From positions 1-30,609 of IMG/VR virus record IMGVR_UViG_3300008113_000281: 30,609 nt of DNA. One strand, written 5' to 3'. Under the pieces are notes generated by a model that was not told the DNA's origin, did not search any database, and worked only from the letters and a program-made list of their open reading frames with translations. This document shows, in pieces, positions 8,120 to 16,547 of this stretch. Each line of letters opens with the position of its first letter. Within the stretch, counting starts at the first letter, position 1. Made by a program: the position numbers and the translations under genes. The DNA comes from a virus.

Positions 8120-9022
8120 TTAACTGCCGTAGCCAGTATCAGGGATATTAGCCCAGCCAATAAGCACAGCACTTGGTTGCGGTGCAAAAGAAAGGGTAGC
8201 AGAGCCTTTATCGTTGGCTTTGGCAACGCTTAAATAACGCTGATAATCTTGCTGCAATGCAGTAGTGTCAAACGATTTAACTTGGAAATATTTTAATTTT
8301 GTCAACAATACAATGATTGAATCATCAAGTACGGTTGTGTCTGTATCTGCGGTAAAACTGTTTTTTACAGCATTGGTAGCACTTCTCGCCCATCCCTTAG
8401 AACGGTATTCAAAACCTAAGTATTCTAGGGTATTGTAGGGCGGCCATATTTCAAATTGATTGCCAAGAATACGCCAACGGACACGAGGCCCTGTTGAAAT
8501 ATAGCCTGATTTAAGCCATTGCCATTGCTGTGCGTCAACTGGCCCAAGCATTTGCCAATGTTTAGTTTTGTCCCAATGGGTATTGTCTGTGATTGTTTCG
8601 TAATCAGGCGGCAATGGGTAAATAGTCTTACTAAAGGTAACTGTACCGCCAACGCTTGTAGAAGATGCTAACTGACTAGCAGTTACCGTTGACCCTGCAA
8701 CAGATTCCACATAGGTATCTTGGGGAATAGCTGTGCCAACGATTGAATAAGTGTTATCCAAACCTGTGACATTGCCAACATTTAACAGATTGTAAGTATT
8801 GGCAATAGTGTCACAAGTCGTGGTTATTGCTGTGGTGTAAAACCGATATTCCAACTCCAATGCTTGCCAATTGTGTTCTTTAACAAGGTCGTACCCTGCA
8901 CGGTTCATCAAAGCCAAGACTTGTTGCACATCTTGGTTTGTGTTGCCTTGCACATAAGTAGGTACGGCTAAGTTAAGTTCAGCGGTGACTTGCTGTACTA
9001 ATTGGAGCATTGTTGATGACAT
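8120..9022 (-). CDS. Head-tail adaptor / tail tubular protein A-like (300 aa)
   Basis: Starts MSSTMLQLVQQVTAELNL, then VLALMNRAGYDLVKEHNWQALELEYRF. This helical opening followed by a tryptophan-containing strand is characteristic of adaptor proteins such as T7 gp11 and P22 gp4-like proteins. Residues 135-220 (IYPLPPDYETITDNTHWD, PRVRWRILGNQFEIWPPY, LGFEYRSKGW) match the conserved middle part. A segment at about 65-130 is threonine- and serine-rich and may be an extra small beta domain. It lies immediately before the hub-like gene, as expected. In the virion it would form a ring between portal and tail hub. Confidence 0.75.
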   Translation of the reverse strand: MSSTMLQLVQQVTAELNLAVPTYVQGNTNQDVQQVLALMNRAGYDLVKEHNWQALELEYRFYTTAITTTCDTIANTYNLLNVGNVTGLDNTYSIVGTAIPQDTYVESVAGSTVTASQLASSTSVGGTVTFSKTIYPLPPDYETITDNTHWDKTKHWQMLGPVDAQQWQWLKSGYISTGPRVRWRILGNQFEIWPPYNTLEYLGFEYRSKGWARSATNAVKNSFTADTDTTVLDDSIIVLLTKLKYFQVKSFDTTALQQDYQRYLSVAKANDKGSATLSFAPQPSAVLIGWANIPDTGYGS

Positions 9023-9023
9023 A

Positions 9024-9674
9024 TTAGGCTTCCTCTGTGGCTACCGTTTTCTGTTTACGGGGTTTCTTTTCACCAACAGCAGCAAGTATAGTAGCCATTT
9101 GCTCTTGCATTAGGGCTAACTTCGCATCTGTTTCTGCCTTTATTTTAGCAGTTTCTAGTTCCTTTTTGGCAAGTTCTTCTTTCAAAGCGTTAATTTCACT
9201 CTCACGCTTATCAGTTTCTGCCGCTGTTGTTGCTAGATTTAAAAATGCCTTTGCCTTGTCACGAAACGCATAAGGTGACATTCCTGCCATCATTCCCATG
9301 CGCTGTAACTGCTGATCTGAAGCATTTGCAATAGATTCTACCGTTTGGAACTTAATTGCCCTTAATTCTTCGGCTTGGCTTTTTGATACTAAAGGCCATT
9401 CCGATAAAGGCGTTCCAACCACTTCCTCGTCATGCGCTCCTTGTCTATTCATGTAATTAGCCCATTGAATAGGGAAACGCTGCTTATGGTTTTGAAGCGC
9501 ATAAGTGTCGATTTCAGTTAGGGTATCCCCAGCAACGCAGATGTGTACAAAATCAAAGTCTTTGTAAATTGGTCTGCCAGCGTCTATAGATTCCTGCTCT
9601 TGTTGTACGGATTTCTTGTAAAAGCGTACTTGTAAGCGTGAATCTGCTCCTTGTGTGTCTGAAGGTAAAGCCAT
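9024..9674 (-). CDS. Phage protein of unknown function with C-terminal coiled coil (216 aa)
   Basis: The N-terminal half (RLQVRFYKKSVQQEQESIDAGRPIYKDFDFVHICVAGD, then HKQRFPIQWANYM and GTPLSEWPLVSKSQAEEL) forms a compact domain. I have seen this as a conserved hypothetical protein beside phage capsid genes, but I know no assigned function. Residues about 100-140 (QTVESIANASDQQLQRMGMM) resemble a helix-hairpin-helix-like segment. Residues 145-205 are rich in Glu, Lys and Ala and should form a coiled coil; the tail KPRKQK is basic. It sits between the decoration-like gene, separated by a terminator, and the adaptor. A head-completion or minor capsid role is an inference. Confidence 0.6.
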   Translation of the reverse strand: MALPSDTQGADSRLQVRFYKKSVQQEQESIDAGRPIYKDFDFVHICVAGDTLTEIDTYALQNHKQRFPIQWANYMNRQGAHDEEVVGTPLSEWPLVSKSQAEELRAIKFQTVESIANASDQQLQRMGMMAGMSPYAFRDKAKAFLNLATTAAETDKRESEINALKEELAKKELETAKIKAETDAKLALMQEQMATILAAVGEKKPRKQKTVATEEA

Positions 9675-9715
9675 TTTTAAATCTCCTAAGTAGTTAGGTA
9701 AAGTTAAAGGTAAAA

Positions 9716-9747
9716 GGGGCTACCGATTAAGGTAACCCCCTGTTTTT
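9716..9747. terminator. Bidirectional intrinsic terminator between head and tail genes
   Basis: GGGG-C-TACC (9716-9724) pairs with GGTA-A-CCCC (9731-9739) around a six-base loop, eight pairs with one mismatch. On the plus strand it is followed by TTTTT at 9743-9747. On the minus strand it is followed by TTTT (9715-9712 is TTTA). It lies in the only sizeable gap of the morphogenesis block, just after the capsid and decoration-like genes in the direction of transcription. It probably lowers transcription into the tail genes so capsid mRNA is more abundant. Confidence 0.65.
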
Positions 9748-9761
9748 ACTACAAAATGCTA

Positions 9762-10058
9762 TTAAACACTAGCTTTGCTGAACCAAGCATAATCACCTGA
9801 AGCTAACGCAATTGCTGGGCTTAAATAAGTACCAGCAGAAGGAGAAGCTACAAATGTTGAAGCATTGATGGAGCAAGTTGCCGTAGAAGCTGTGATAGCT
9901 GCATTGGTAACTGCTAGTACATAACGCAAACCATCTGAACCAAACACTTGTGAACCAAGTGGGCCATTCGTTGGAATAGCTACGCCAGCAGAATTTGGAT
10001 TAGTTTCAACAGCATAATCCAAGTTAATACCAGCGGTTGGGGTAATGTTATATGACAT
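9762..10058 (-). CDS. Capsid decoration/head fibre-like protein (98 aa)
   Basis: A small alanine-, threonine- and serine-rich beta-type protein: MSYNITPTAGINLDYAVETN, then GVAIPTNGPLGSQVFGSDGLRYVLAVTN, TSA-rich strands and a final DYAWFSKASV. It follows the major capsid gene with a 27-base gap and is followed by a terminator, the usual place and level of expression for a capsid decoration or cement protein. I recognise the GSDGLRYVLA and ALASGDYAWF phrases from small proteins next to phage capsid genes, but the exact family name escapes me. No signal peptide or enzymatic motif is present. Confidence 0.6.
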   Translation of the reverse strand: MSYNITPTAGINLDYAVETNPNSAGVAIPTNGPLGSQVFGSDGLRYVLAVTNAAITASTATCSINASTFVASPSAGTYLSPAIALASGDYAWFSKASV

Positions 10059-10085
10059 GATATTTTCCTTTAATTAGTCAGTTGA

Positions 10086-11066
10086 TTAAGCACCAGTCAA
10101 GATACCTTGCAATGAAGCGTTAGAGCAGGTTAAGTTACCAGCCCAGCCATACAGCTTCACGATTGCATCTTGGTTGATCGACTGACGCTCGCCACCGATA
10201 GGAACGAAATTACGCTCTTTGTGTGGGCGGAAGAAGATGTAATCGGTGTTCAAGAGGTACATATACAATGCGTTCTCTTGTGCGCCAATACCACCACCTA
10301 ATACCACATCAGCAGACATACCGCCACCGTAGAACTTAAGGGATGCGAAACCTGCTGCACCTTCGTCTACACCAGCAATACGCTGAATCGCTTGCAAAGA
10401 AGCTACATAACGCTGATACAAAGTGTTACCAGCAATAATAAGGTCTACCTTATCATTACCACGAACAGATTTGATAGCAGCAGTAGTCATAGCAGCTTGG
10501 ATCAAAGCAGCGGAATCAGCCCCCGTGGTGGCTTGGTTTCTCCAGAACTCCCAGTTGGCTCGATTTATGCCTCCGTATGTGCCTGTGGATGGGGAAGTAG
10601 AAACAGCAGCGGCTAAACCTGTGATGTTCTTACCACCGTTACCAGTACCGTCACCATACAAGTCACCCGAAATGCGGTTGAGCAGACGAGCTTCAGAAAC
10701 TTGCATACGACCATCTAAAAGGTCGATGATTGCTTCTTTGCTGCTGTTTTGGAGCATTTCAAGACCACTCATGGTTACTGAGTCAGCATACTGAGTGATA
10801 GAGAACTGAGCAGCCGAGATTGGGCTATCAGGGGTGATGTTTAATACTTCGTAGCCACTATAGCTATTAGCATTATTTGATGCGGTATCGTTGTACATAA
10901 TTTCCTCGAGAATGACATTACCGCCTGAAAAAGGCCGTACATTCCCTTTGGAGTTAAGACGCTGAAGAATTGCGTTGTTTTGTGTTAAGTTGTCTGCCAA
11001 TACTCCGCTACGACTTTGAATGGTGGTAGCGATAATATCGGTGATTGCGCTATTTGCGAATGCCAT
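10086..11066 (-). CDS. Major capsid protein, HK97 fold (326 aa)
   Basis: Residues 1-20 (MAFANSAITDIIATTIQSRS) and the N-arm NNAILQRLNSKGNVRPFSGG lead into the axial body. SYSGYEVLNITPDSPISAAQFSITQYADSVTMSG is the extended-loop/peripheral-domain signature of HK97-fold coat proteins. The section about 190-290 (VRGNDKVDLIIAGNTLYQRYVASLQAIQR, FASLKFYGGGMSADVVLGGG, NALYMYLLNTDYIFFRPH) and the terminal MYGW-like strand KLYGWAGNLTCSN complete the pattern. It follows the scaffold gene directly and precedes the decoration-like gene. At 326 residues it is a typical length. Codon use in this gene is more biased to common codons than in its neighbours, in line with very high expression. Confidence 0.85.
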   Translation of the reverse strand: MAFANSAITDIIATTIQSRSGVLADNLTQNNAILQRLNSKGNVRPFSGGNVILEEIMYNDTASNNANSYSGYEVLNITPDSPISAAQFSITQYADSVTMSGLEMLQNSSKEAIIDLLDGRMQVSEARLLNRISGDLYGDGTGNGGKNITGLAAAVSTSPSTGTYGGINRANWEFWRNQATTGADSAALIQAAMTTAAIKSVRGNDKVDLIIAGNTLYQRYVASLQAIQRIAGVDEGAAGFASLKFYGGGMSADVVLGGGIGAQENALYMYLLNTDYIFFRPHKERNFVPIGGERQSINQDAIVKLYGWAGNLTCSNASLQGILTGA

Positions 11067-11089
11067 GATATTTCCTTTAATTGATTAAG

Positions 11090-12181
11090 TTAAACCCGAC
11101 CACCCTCTGCATCGGCTAAATTAGCCATCAGCAAGGATCGTCTATCCTTTGCATCTGTCTTAGACACTTGACCGCTAGGAGTAACGGATCGTGGACTAAC
11201 AGCAGTTGCTTTAGCTTTTGCTACTTGCTGTGCCTTAGACGCTTGGGTATTAACTGATTTCAGGAGTTTTTCCTGTTCCAGTTTGTACGCTTCGTCATTC
11301 ATACGCACCGCTTTGGCATAAGCCGTTTCTAGGTTTGGGGCTAAACCTCGCTCAAGTAATTGAGCCATATCTTCCCGTACCATCTCAAAGTGCGGAAACC
11401 GCTCTCTGTCACTACTTACCCGATTGATTTCTTGGGTCAACCGAGCATTTTCTTCTTGCTCCCGAATCGCTGACAGTTGCTGAACTTGTTGCTGTGTAGC
11501 TTGAAGTTGTTGCATTAACTGTTGTTGATACGGGTCTACATACGCCTGTTCAGGCATTTGTAAGCTATCTGAATTTAATTGTATTCCATAATCTGCTGCA
11601 AGTCTATGGAACATCTGCACCTTCTCTTGGTAGGGTGCTTTAGTCAAAATCATGTGCGCCCGACCTAGATTATTAATCCAAGCTACGGGGTGAATGTTTT
11701 GTGCCTGTAATTCAGGTGCAAATTGACCAATTGCTTCTGTAAGCTGCCGTGCGTTGTCGGCTTCGGCTTTATAGGCAGAAACGCCCTTTTTGTACTCGGA
11801 TTCACGCTGGTTGGCATATTCAGCAAACTTAGCAAACTCAGCTTTATCTAGCGGCTTGCCTTCCTGCATCTTGTTCCAAACATCGACATACTCTTTTTTC
11901 CAAGTAGTAGGGCGTTTTATTTCCTCGTCAGGAACATCATTAGTTTCTCCCACCATGTCAGGTTCTTCAGCGGAATCTTGGTCGGAACTGGCTTCTTGGG
12001 CTTTGAAACGACCCTTTTCATCACGGTTGTCGCTTTCTTCAACGCTGGTTTCTTCGCTGGCGTTTTCGGTTTGGATTGGATCGTCATTTACTTCAATCTC
12101 CTTTTCTACAGGGGTTTCAAGTGTGCCTTCTTCGGCTTGTTCTAAAGCTGCTTCAAGTAATTCTCTGCGGTCATCTGACAT
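11090..12181 (-). CDS. Scaffolding protein (363 aa)
   Basis: Highly charged and helical. The first 95 residues are acidic (EEGTLETPVEKEIEVNDD, EETSVEESDNRDEKGRFKAQ). The middle has RPTTWKKEYVDVWNKMQEGKPL and QRESEYKKGVSAYKAEADNARQL, which I recognise from scaffolds of short-tailed phages. Residues 200-255 are glutamine-rich coiled coil. The end carries basic and KDRRSLLMANLADAEGGRV segments, consistent with a C-terminal capsid-binding tail. It lies directly upstream of the capsid gene (23-base gap). It would guide assembly of the procapsid and leave before DNA packaging. No protease motif is seen. Confidence 0.78.
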   Translation of the reverse strand: MSDDRRELLEAALEQAEEGTLETPVEKEIEVNDDPIQTENASEETSVEESDNRDEKGRFKAQEASSDQDSAEEPDMVGETNDVPDEEIKRPTTWKKEYVDVWNKMQEGKPLDKAEFAKFAEYANQRESEYKKGVSAYKAEADNARQLTEAIGQFAPELQAQNIHPVAWINNLGRAHMILTKAPYQEKVQMFHRLAADYGIQLNSDSLQMPEQAYVDPYQQQLMQQLQATQQQVQQLSAIREQEENARLTQEINRVSSDRERFPHFEMVREDMAQLLERGLAPNLETAYAKAVRMNDEAYKLEQEKLLKSVNTQASKAQQVAKAKATAVSPRSVTPSGQVSKTDAKDRRSLLMANLADAEGGRV

Positions 12182-12189
12182 GGTTTGCC

Positions 12190-12567
12190 TTATCGGTAAG
12201 AAAGTTTGGAGTATGCAATTTCAGCAATCTGCCGTTTACGGGCTTCTTGATCTTTGCGGCTAATTTCAATAAGTTTATTCTGCATTGGCACAGCATCGCC
12301 TATTTCCACGCAGTTATTACGCTTTAGGTTCTCACGGTGGCTAGATCGGCTGCCTACCCATGTGCCATCAGCCATGCTAATGTGCCCTGCAATGTCAGGC
12401 ATCACCATTGGGGCTTCCCTAGACTTCATGGCTACCTTATCCTGCCATGACCGTTTGGCTTCTTCTAGTCCCAAAGTAGGTGTCCACCATTCTAGAAAGA
12501 ATTCCTCATCAGTTTGCTTAACTTCAACATGATTTCCTTCGGAATATCCACATTTCGGACACAACAT
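12190..12567 (-). CDS. Phage zinc-ribbon protein (125 aa)
   Basis: The N-terminus CPKCGYSEGNH (Cys3 and Cys6) is a half zinc knuckle. The rest (DEEFFLEWWTPTLGLEEAKRSWQDKV, ISMADGTWVGSRSSHRENLKRNNCVEIGD) includes the MADGTWVGSRSxHRExLKRxN element that I have repeatedly seen in conserved hypothetical phage proteins upstream of scaffold genes. Only two cysteines of the zinc site are in the N-terminal motif, so metal binding needs a partner or additional ligands. The start shares one base (TAATG) with the glycosyltransferase stop. The function is not known. The SxHRExLKxH element could contact DNA or capsid parts, which is speculation. Confidence 0.6.
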   Translation of the reverse strand: MLCPKCGYSEGNHVEVKQTDEEFFLEWWTPTLGLEEAKRSWQDKVAMKSREAPMVMPDIAGHISMADGTWVGSRSSHRENLKRNNCVEIGDAVPMQNKLIEISRKDQEARKRQIAEIAYSKLSYR

Positions 12568-13463
12568 TACATTCTCCTTAAAATTTCAGGTAATTGATCG
12601 TATTCATCAGGTCTTAACAGGCAAACGCTGTCATACCAACGGGCATTTTTCCATCTCCAGCATACAAATTCCTCTTTTGGCAGCAAAACTACGCATCTAA
12701 CGCCCAAAGCACCTGCCAAGTGCGCTGTTCCCGTGTCTACCGTAACCACGCCACGCATTGCTTTCATGTGTTTAGCGGTAATTGCCCAATCTTTCTTCCA
12801 GCCATCGTCAGGTAACGGTCTAAAGTTGGCATTGGTTTCAGGATTTAGGCTATAAACATCGTCACCAACTAGCTTTTCCATGTGTTCTGCGGAAATAGAC
12901 TTGATCCAATGCAATGTTCCCTTGCTGGCAGACCAATTTACGCCTATTTTCTTAGGAATATTGCTCGGTTCGGCTTCAAAATAGCCTTCTGAGCCTACTA
13001 CTTTCTTATTGCTAATAGGAAATAAGGCTTTTACATAGGGCATAGCGCAGTCAATGTAATACGGTAACGACATTGAGCCGATCCAGTAATCACATTCATG
13101 AGCAGGGCCTGATTCTGTCAGGTTGGTTAGCTGGTCAATACACTCCATTTGACCTAAAACACCAAATAAATTAGGTACGCATAGAATTACCACTTTTTTA
13201 GCACCCATGACTTTTAAGGCTGGCAAAAACCGTGCATATTGAAATACATCGCCAAAGCCTTGCTCCATCTGTACTGCGATAGTTTTGCCTAAAAGGGATT
13301 CGCCCTGCCATGTTTTAGGGGCTACAGGCAGTCTTGCATAGGGGATTGTTTGATTGGCAAGTATGTCTTTATGCCAGCGGTACTCAAATAACCTAAAGCC
13401 AGCAGCATATCTGCCAGCGTGTAAATTGTCGTAGGCTAACTTATATTGTGCGTGTGGGTTCAT
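12567..13463 (-). CDS. TPR-GT9-like glycosyltransferase (298 aa)
   Basis: Residues 7-31 (YKLAYDNLHAGRYAAGFRLFEYRWH) resemble a tetratricopeptide-like unit. EQGFGDVFQYARFLPALK at 67-84 and VDTGTAHLAGALG at 242-254 are the signature motifs of GT-B heptosyltransferase/OGT-like glycosyltransferases (family 9). Between them is the KIGVNWSASKG strand. The family transfers sugars from nucleotide-sugar donors. In phages it may modify virion proteins, DNA or host lipopolysaccharide, and the target here is unknown. The start overlaps the HNH gene stop by ATGA. It lies in the non-structural island between portal and scaffold, together with a fibre gene, so glycosylation of a virion component is plausible. 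Confidence 0.8.
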   Translation of the reverse strand: MNPHAQYKLAYDNLHAGRYAAGFRLFEYRWHKDILANQTIPYARLPVAPKTWQGESLLGKTIAVQMEQGFGDVFQYARFLPALKVMGAKKVVILCVPNLFGVLGQMECIDQLTNLTESGPAHECDYWIGSMSLPYYIDCAMPYVKALFPISNKKVVGSEGYFEAEPSNIPKKIGVNWSASKGTLHWIKSISAEHMEKLVGDDVYSLNPETNANFRPLPDDGWKKDWAITAKHMKAMRGVVTVDTGTAHLAGALGVRCVVLLPKEEFVCWRWKNARWYDSVCLLRPDEYDQLPEILRRM

Positions 13464-13948
13464 TTGTGCCTTGCAAAATCTTTGTGGTACAAATCCCTAG
13501 CTTCATGGGCTACTAAATCAGCAAGTTCCAAATCCACAAAACACCCAAGATTCTTGCGTTTGCCGCCAATTTTTATTGCAACAGACCATTTTTTTCTGTC
13601 TTTACGCCAACTTACATTCTTACAACCTGAAGAATTGTCTTTCCTAATTCTTGCATTTCTGTTGTTTTCAAGGTGAGTTGCAGGTCGCAAATTCTCTATG
13701 CGGTTATCTGTTTGTATGCCATTTATGTGATCCACCATAAACGGTAAATAGCCATTTTGATGTAAAAAAATAACCCTGCTTGCTGTGCATCGTTTTCCGT
13801 AAACAGAAACAGTTTTTCTGCCACCGCTGTTTAAGCAGTCACCACCAGCTTTAGAGCCTATTACCCTTTTGCCATCGGTGTTTTTTTTCCAATAAAGTTC
13901 ACCATCTTTGTAGTCAAACAATTCTAAGACTTGGGCCTGAGTAATCAT
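13460..13948 (-). CDS. HNH endonuclease with AP2-like DNA-binding domain (162 aa)
   Basis: Residues 72-93 contain VDHINGIQTDNRIENLRPAT, the HNH_3 core with the catalytic His74 and the usual Asn-rich helix DNRIENLR. Residues 1-20 (FDYKDGELYWKK) form the usual N-terminal strand. Residues about 107-160 (SGCKNVSWRKDRKKWSV, GGKRKNLGCFVDLELADLVAHEA) form an AP2-type DNA-binding domain. This is the architecture of free-standing mobile nucleases in phages (H-N-H homing). It overlaps the glycosyltransferase by ATGA and follows the coiled-coil gene after 8 bases, with no intron visible around it. It may spread itself and linked genes among related phages. Confidence 0.88.
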   Translation of the reverse strand: MITQAQVLELFDYKDGELYWKKNTDGKRVIGSKAGGDCLNSGGRKTVSVYGKRCTASRVIFLHQNGYLPFMVDHINGIQTDNRIENLRPATHLENNRNARIRKDNSSGCKNVSWRKDRKKWSVAIKIGGKRKNLGCFVDLELADLVAHEARDLYHKDFARHK

Positions 13949-13956
13949 GCCACTCC

Positions 13957-14442
13957 TTACAATAAAAGCATCAACGCCTGTTCATCATCGAGTTCCTCTA
14001 AGCGTTTGGCTTCCATTACTCGCAATTGCTCTTGAATGAGATATTGCTGATGTCTGTAAGCTACTGCCTCAAGGATGTTATCCCGTTGTCTTTCAAGGTA
14101 GCTTATAGACCGTTGTAAATCTTCTGTTTCAGCTAACGGTATATCAGCCTTAACCTCTTGTTTGGATTGTACTTTAGGTTGCTTAACTTTAGCAATAGGC
14201 GTTGGATCAATCTGTTCCTTGAACGCTTTCTTGCGATCTGCTTTTGCTTCTTTTGTGGCCTGTTCTAACTTGCGCTGCCGTTCAGCTATCTTTGCCGATA
14301 GCTTGCGTAAGCGTTTTAAATCATCTTCAGTCCATGTCGCATCATCGCCACCAGCCTTTGTATCTGTAGGCGTAGGCGGTATATAGATTTGGAACGCATT
14401 TACTTGAAACGCATTAGCCTGAAAAGCAGTTGAAAAACTCAC
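13957..14442 (-). CDS. Coiled-coil protein with FQANAFQ repeat at N-terminus (161 aa)
   Basis: The first 20 residues contain the repeat FQANAFQVNAFQI, a short asparagine/phenylalanine repeat that I have seen in several phage proteins. Residues 30-160 are strongly charged (Lys/Glu/Arg) and should be alpha-helical, with WTEDDLKRLRKLSAKIAERQ and SISYLERQRDNILEAVAYRH. It has no enzymatic motif. Start and stop connect to the fibre gene by ATGA, and it lies between fibre and HNH endonuclease. A structural or fibre-accessory role is possible but unsupported. I do not recognise a named family. Confidence 0.55.
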   Translation of the reverse strand: MSFSTAFQANAFQVNAFQIYIPPTPTDTKAGGDDATWTEDDLKRLRKLSAKIAERQRKLEQATKEAKADRKKAFKEQIDPTPIAKVKQPKVQSKQEVKADIPLAETEDLQRSISYLERQRDNILEAVAYRHQQYLIQEQLRVMEAKRLEELDDEQALMLLL

Positions 14443-16547
14443 AGAATTACCCAGCGTGACCCACTAGATACGGTAACTACTTGACCGCTTGCTACCGTCA
14501 TTGGCCCAGCACTCATTGCACTTGAACCGCTTGGTATTGTGTAACTTGCTGCTACCGTGTTGCTGTTTACAACTATGCCGTTTGTAGCCTGAATGACCGT
14601 GCCAGCTACCGTATTTGGTGCTGTATTGCCAATAGCAGGGGGGCTTGATAAGTCTAATGTACCGCCAAGCGTTAAGTTACCTGAAGAAGTAACCGTTCCG
14701 CTAAGACTAATACCTGAAACCGTACCCGTACCGCCTACGCTTGTAACAGTTCCCGAACCCTTGTTATTAAAGGTTGTCCAATCGGTGCTAGTCAGATAGC
14801 CGTTTGTTGAACCATTAGCGGCCGCCATACTAATTGCTGGGGTATTGCCGCCTGACGATACTACTGGAGCAGTACCCGTAACGCTAGTTACCGTACCACC
14901 TGAACTTGGACTTGTATTGGTAATAGTAAAGTTAGGGTATGTGCCGCTAGTGCTAATTCCTGTACCAGCAGTCAAAACAACCGTTTGATCAGGGGCAGTA
15001 TTGGTTACAGTTACCGCACCAGTAGAGCCTGATACGCTAATTCCTGTGCCAGCTACCGCAGAAGTAACGCCTGTATTAGTAACGCTTGTTCCAGTAGAAG
15101 TTTGCGATACAGAAATACCAGTTGAAGCTGTAATTCTTTGGGTTACCGACACCCTAATTGTTAATACACCGCCACCTGCGCTACCGCCATTTAATACTGC
15201 GGCAACAATAACAATTGGCCCACTAGCAGGGTAAGTTGTTGTAAAACCGCCAGTTACGGCTGAATTGTAATAAAGAATGTCCCCATCAGCAAAAGCTGAA
15301 GTATTGATATTTCGCAATTCTCCAAAAGTTTGAATTAAACCAAAACCGTTTAAAGCTATGTTTTCTGCGGCAACGCCAATAATTGTTTGCCCGTTTGTAA
15401 CTCCTGTTGATGGTGCTGCTGTTGCTACACCACTAGCACCGACTGCGCCAGTAAACATTACTACTTGACCCTTAGTAATTGCCGCACTAGCTTTTACATA
15501 AATATATGTATCTTCACCAATATGCTGAATTACATTGCCACCTATCATTCCAAGGGATAATGAATTGTATGTTCCATCCCACCCTAGCTGACCTTGCGTA
15601 ACTGGGGTTGTATAACCAGTATTAAAGTCTACAAAATTAGGGTCTGTTATGGATAAAACTCCAGCAATAGCCCCTGTATCACCTACTGTTACTACGCTGT
15701 TTTGCAGCAATTTGCCTGTAGTGGTGTCAAAACGGGCTACTGCATTGTCTGTGCTAGATGCAGGGCCAACTACATCACCACCTAAACTGGGGTTGCTGTT
15801 CGTAATTACGCCTGTCGTATTGTCATAACTAATACCTGTGCCAGCACTTACAGAAGTTCTAGCCCTAGCGGTTGTAAAGTATTGATTTGTGCCTTCAGCT
15901 ACATCCGTAGTAGTTAAAACGACTGTACCTGTGTATCCGTTGACAGAAGTTACGGCATCCGTGTTATCTACTTTTTGCCAAACCGTGCCATTAAAAATAG
16001 CCCAATCGCCCACATTCCACGAAGTAATGCCATCAAGATTAGTGTTGCCAGCCACGCTAACAACATAGTAATAGCCTTTAACACCAACTCCATTTGTGAG
16101 CGTAGGCGTGTTAGTCGATGCGTTCCATGTGCCTTGATAACTTACTCCCCCCTGAATGCTTGCAGGTATTTGTGAAAGTGGTACTGTGCCGCCAGCATCT
16201 AAGGTTGCTACACCAAGTGCGGCTGCTTTTTCTGTAGTAGGTATATACCCTGATACCGTTGTTCCGCTAATTGAGCCACCAGTAACAGATATGTTATTAC
16301 TGTTTTGGGTAGACATTGATCCCAAGCCAGTAATGTCCGTATTTGGAATAGTAGTGGCAGCAGTCATATTTGCTGTGCCGTTACCCTTTACATAACCAGT
16401 TAGGGTTGCTGCGCCTGTACCGCCATTAGCTACAGGGACAGTACCCGTTAGCGTATGGTCAGCGTTCCAATCCGATGGCTGAACTAAGGTTGCATCTCCA
16501 GCATCAGGAATTGCTGAAGTCTTTAAATGCTTGACTGTTATAGCCAT
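14439..16547 (-). CDS. Large beta-repeat tail fibre-like protein (702 aa)
   Basis: A long Gly/Thr/Ser-rich protein. The N-terminus MAITVKHLKTSAIPDAGDATLVQPSDWNADHTLTG is the recurrent opening of fibre-like proteins of aquatic phages. Then come repeats of GTG-IS and SVTG-type strands, two TARARxSVSAGTGISYDN-like fibre repeats, a compact domain around 355-440 (KGQVVMFTGAVGASGVATAAPS, GVAAENIALNGFGLIQTFGELR) and more TVTSVTGTAPV units. It ends with GPMTVASGQVVTVSSGSRW plus VIL, a C-terminus shared with the small fibre at 813-1388. Position is unusual: directly after the portal and far from the other fibres. It shares TAATG with the portal stop. The receptor is unknown. Confidence 0.72.
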   Translation of the reverse strand: MAITVKHLKTSAIPDAGDATLVQPSDWNADHTLTGTVPVANGGTGAATLTGYVKGNGTANMTAATTIPNTDITGLGSMSTQNSNNISVTGGSISGTTVSGYIPTTEKAAALGVATLDAGGTVPLSQIPASIQGGVSYQGTWNASTNTPTLTNGVGVKGYYYVVSVAGNTNLDGITSWNVGDWAIFNGTVWQKVDNTDAVTSVNGYTGTVVLTTTDVAEGTNQYFTTARARTSVSAGTGISYDNTTGVITNSNPSLGGDVVGPASSTDNAVARFDTTTGKLLQNSVVTVGDTGAIAGVLSITDPNFVDFNTGYTTPVTQGQLGWDGTYNSLSLGMIGGNVIQHIGEDTYIYVKASAAITKGQVVMFTGAVGASGVATAAPSTGVTNGQTIIGVAAENIALNGFGLIQTFGELRNINTSAFADGDILYYNSAVTGGFTTTYPASGPIVIVAAVLNGGSAGGGVLTIRVSVTQRITASTGISVSQTSTGTSVTNTGVTSAVAGTGISVSGSTGAVTVTNTAPDQTVVLTAGTGISTSGTYPNFTITNTSPSSGGTVTSVTGTAPVVSSGGNTPAISMAAANGSTNGYLTSTDWTTFNNKGSGTVTSVGGTGTVSGISLSGTVTSSGNLTLGGTLDLSSPPAIGNTAPNTVAGTVIQATNGIVVNSNTVAASYTIPSGSSAMSAGPMTVASGQVVTVSSGSRWVIL

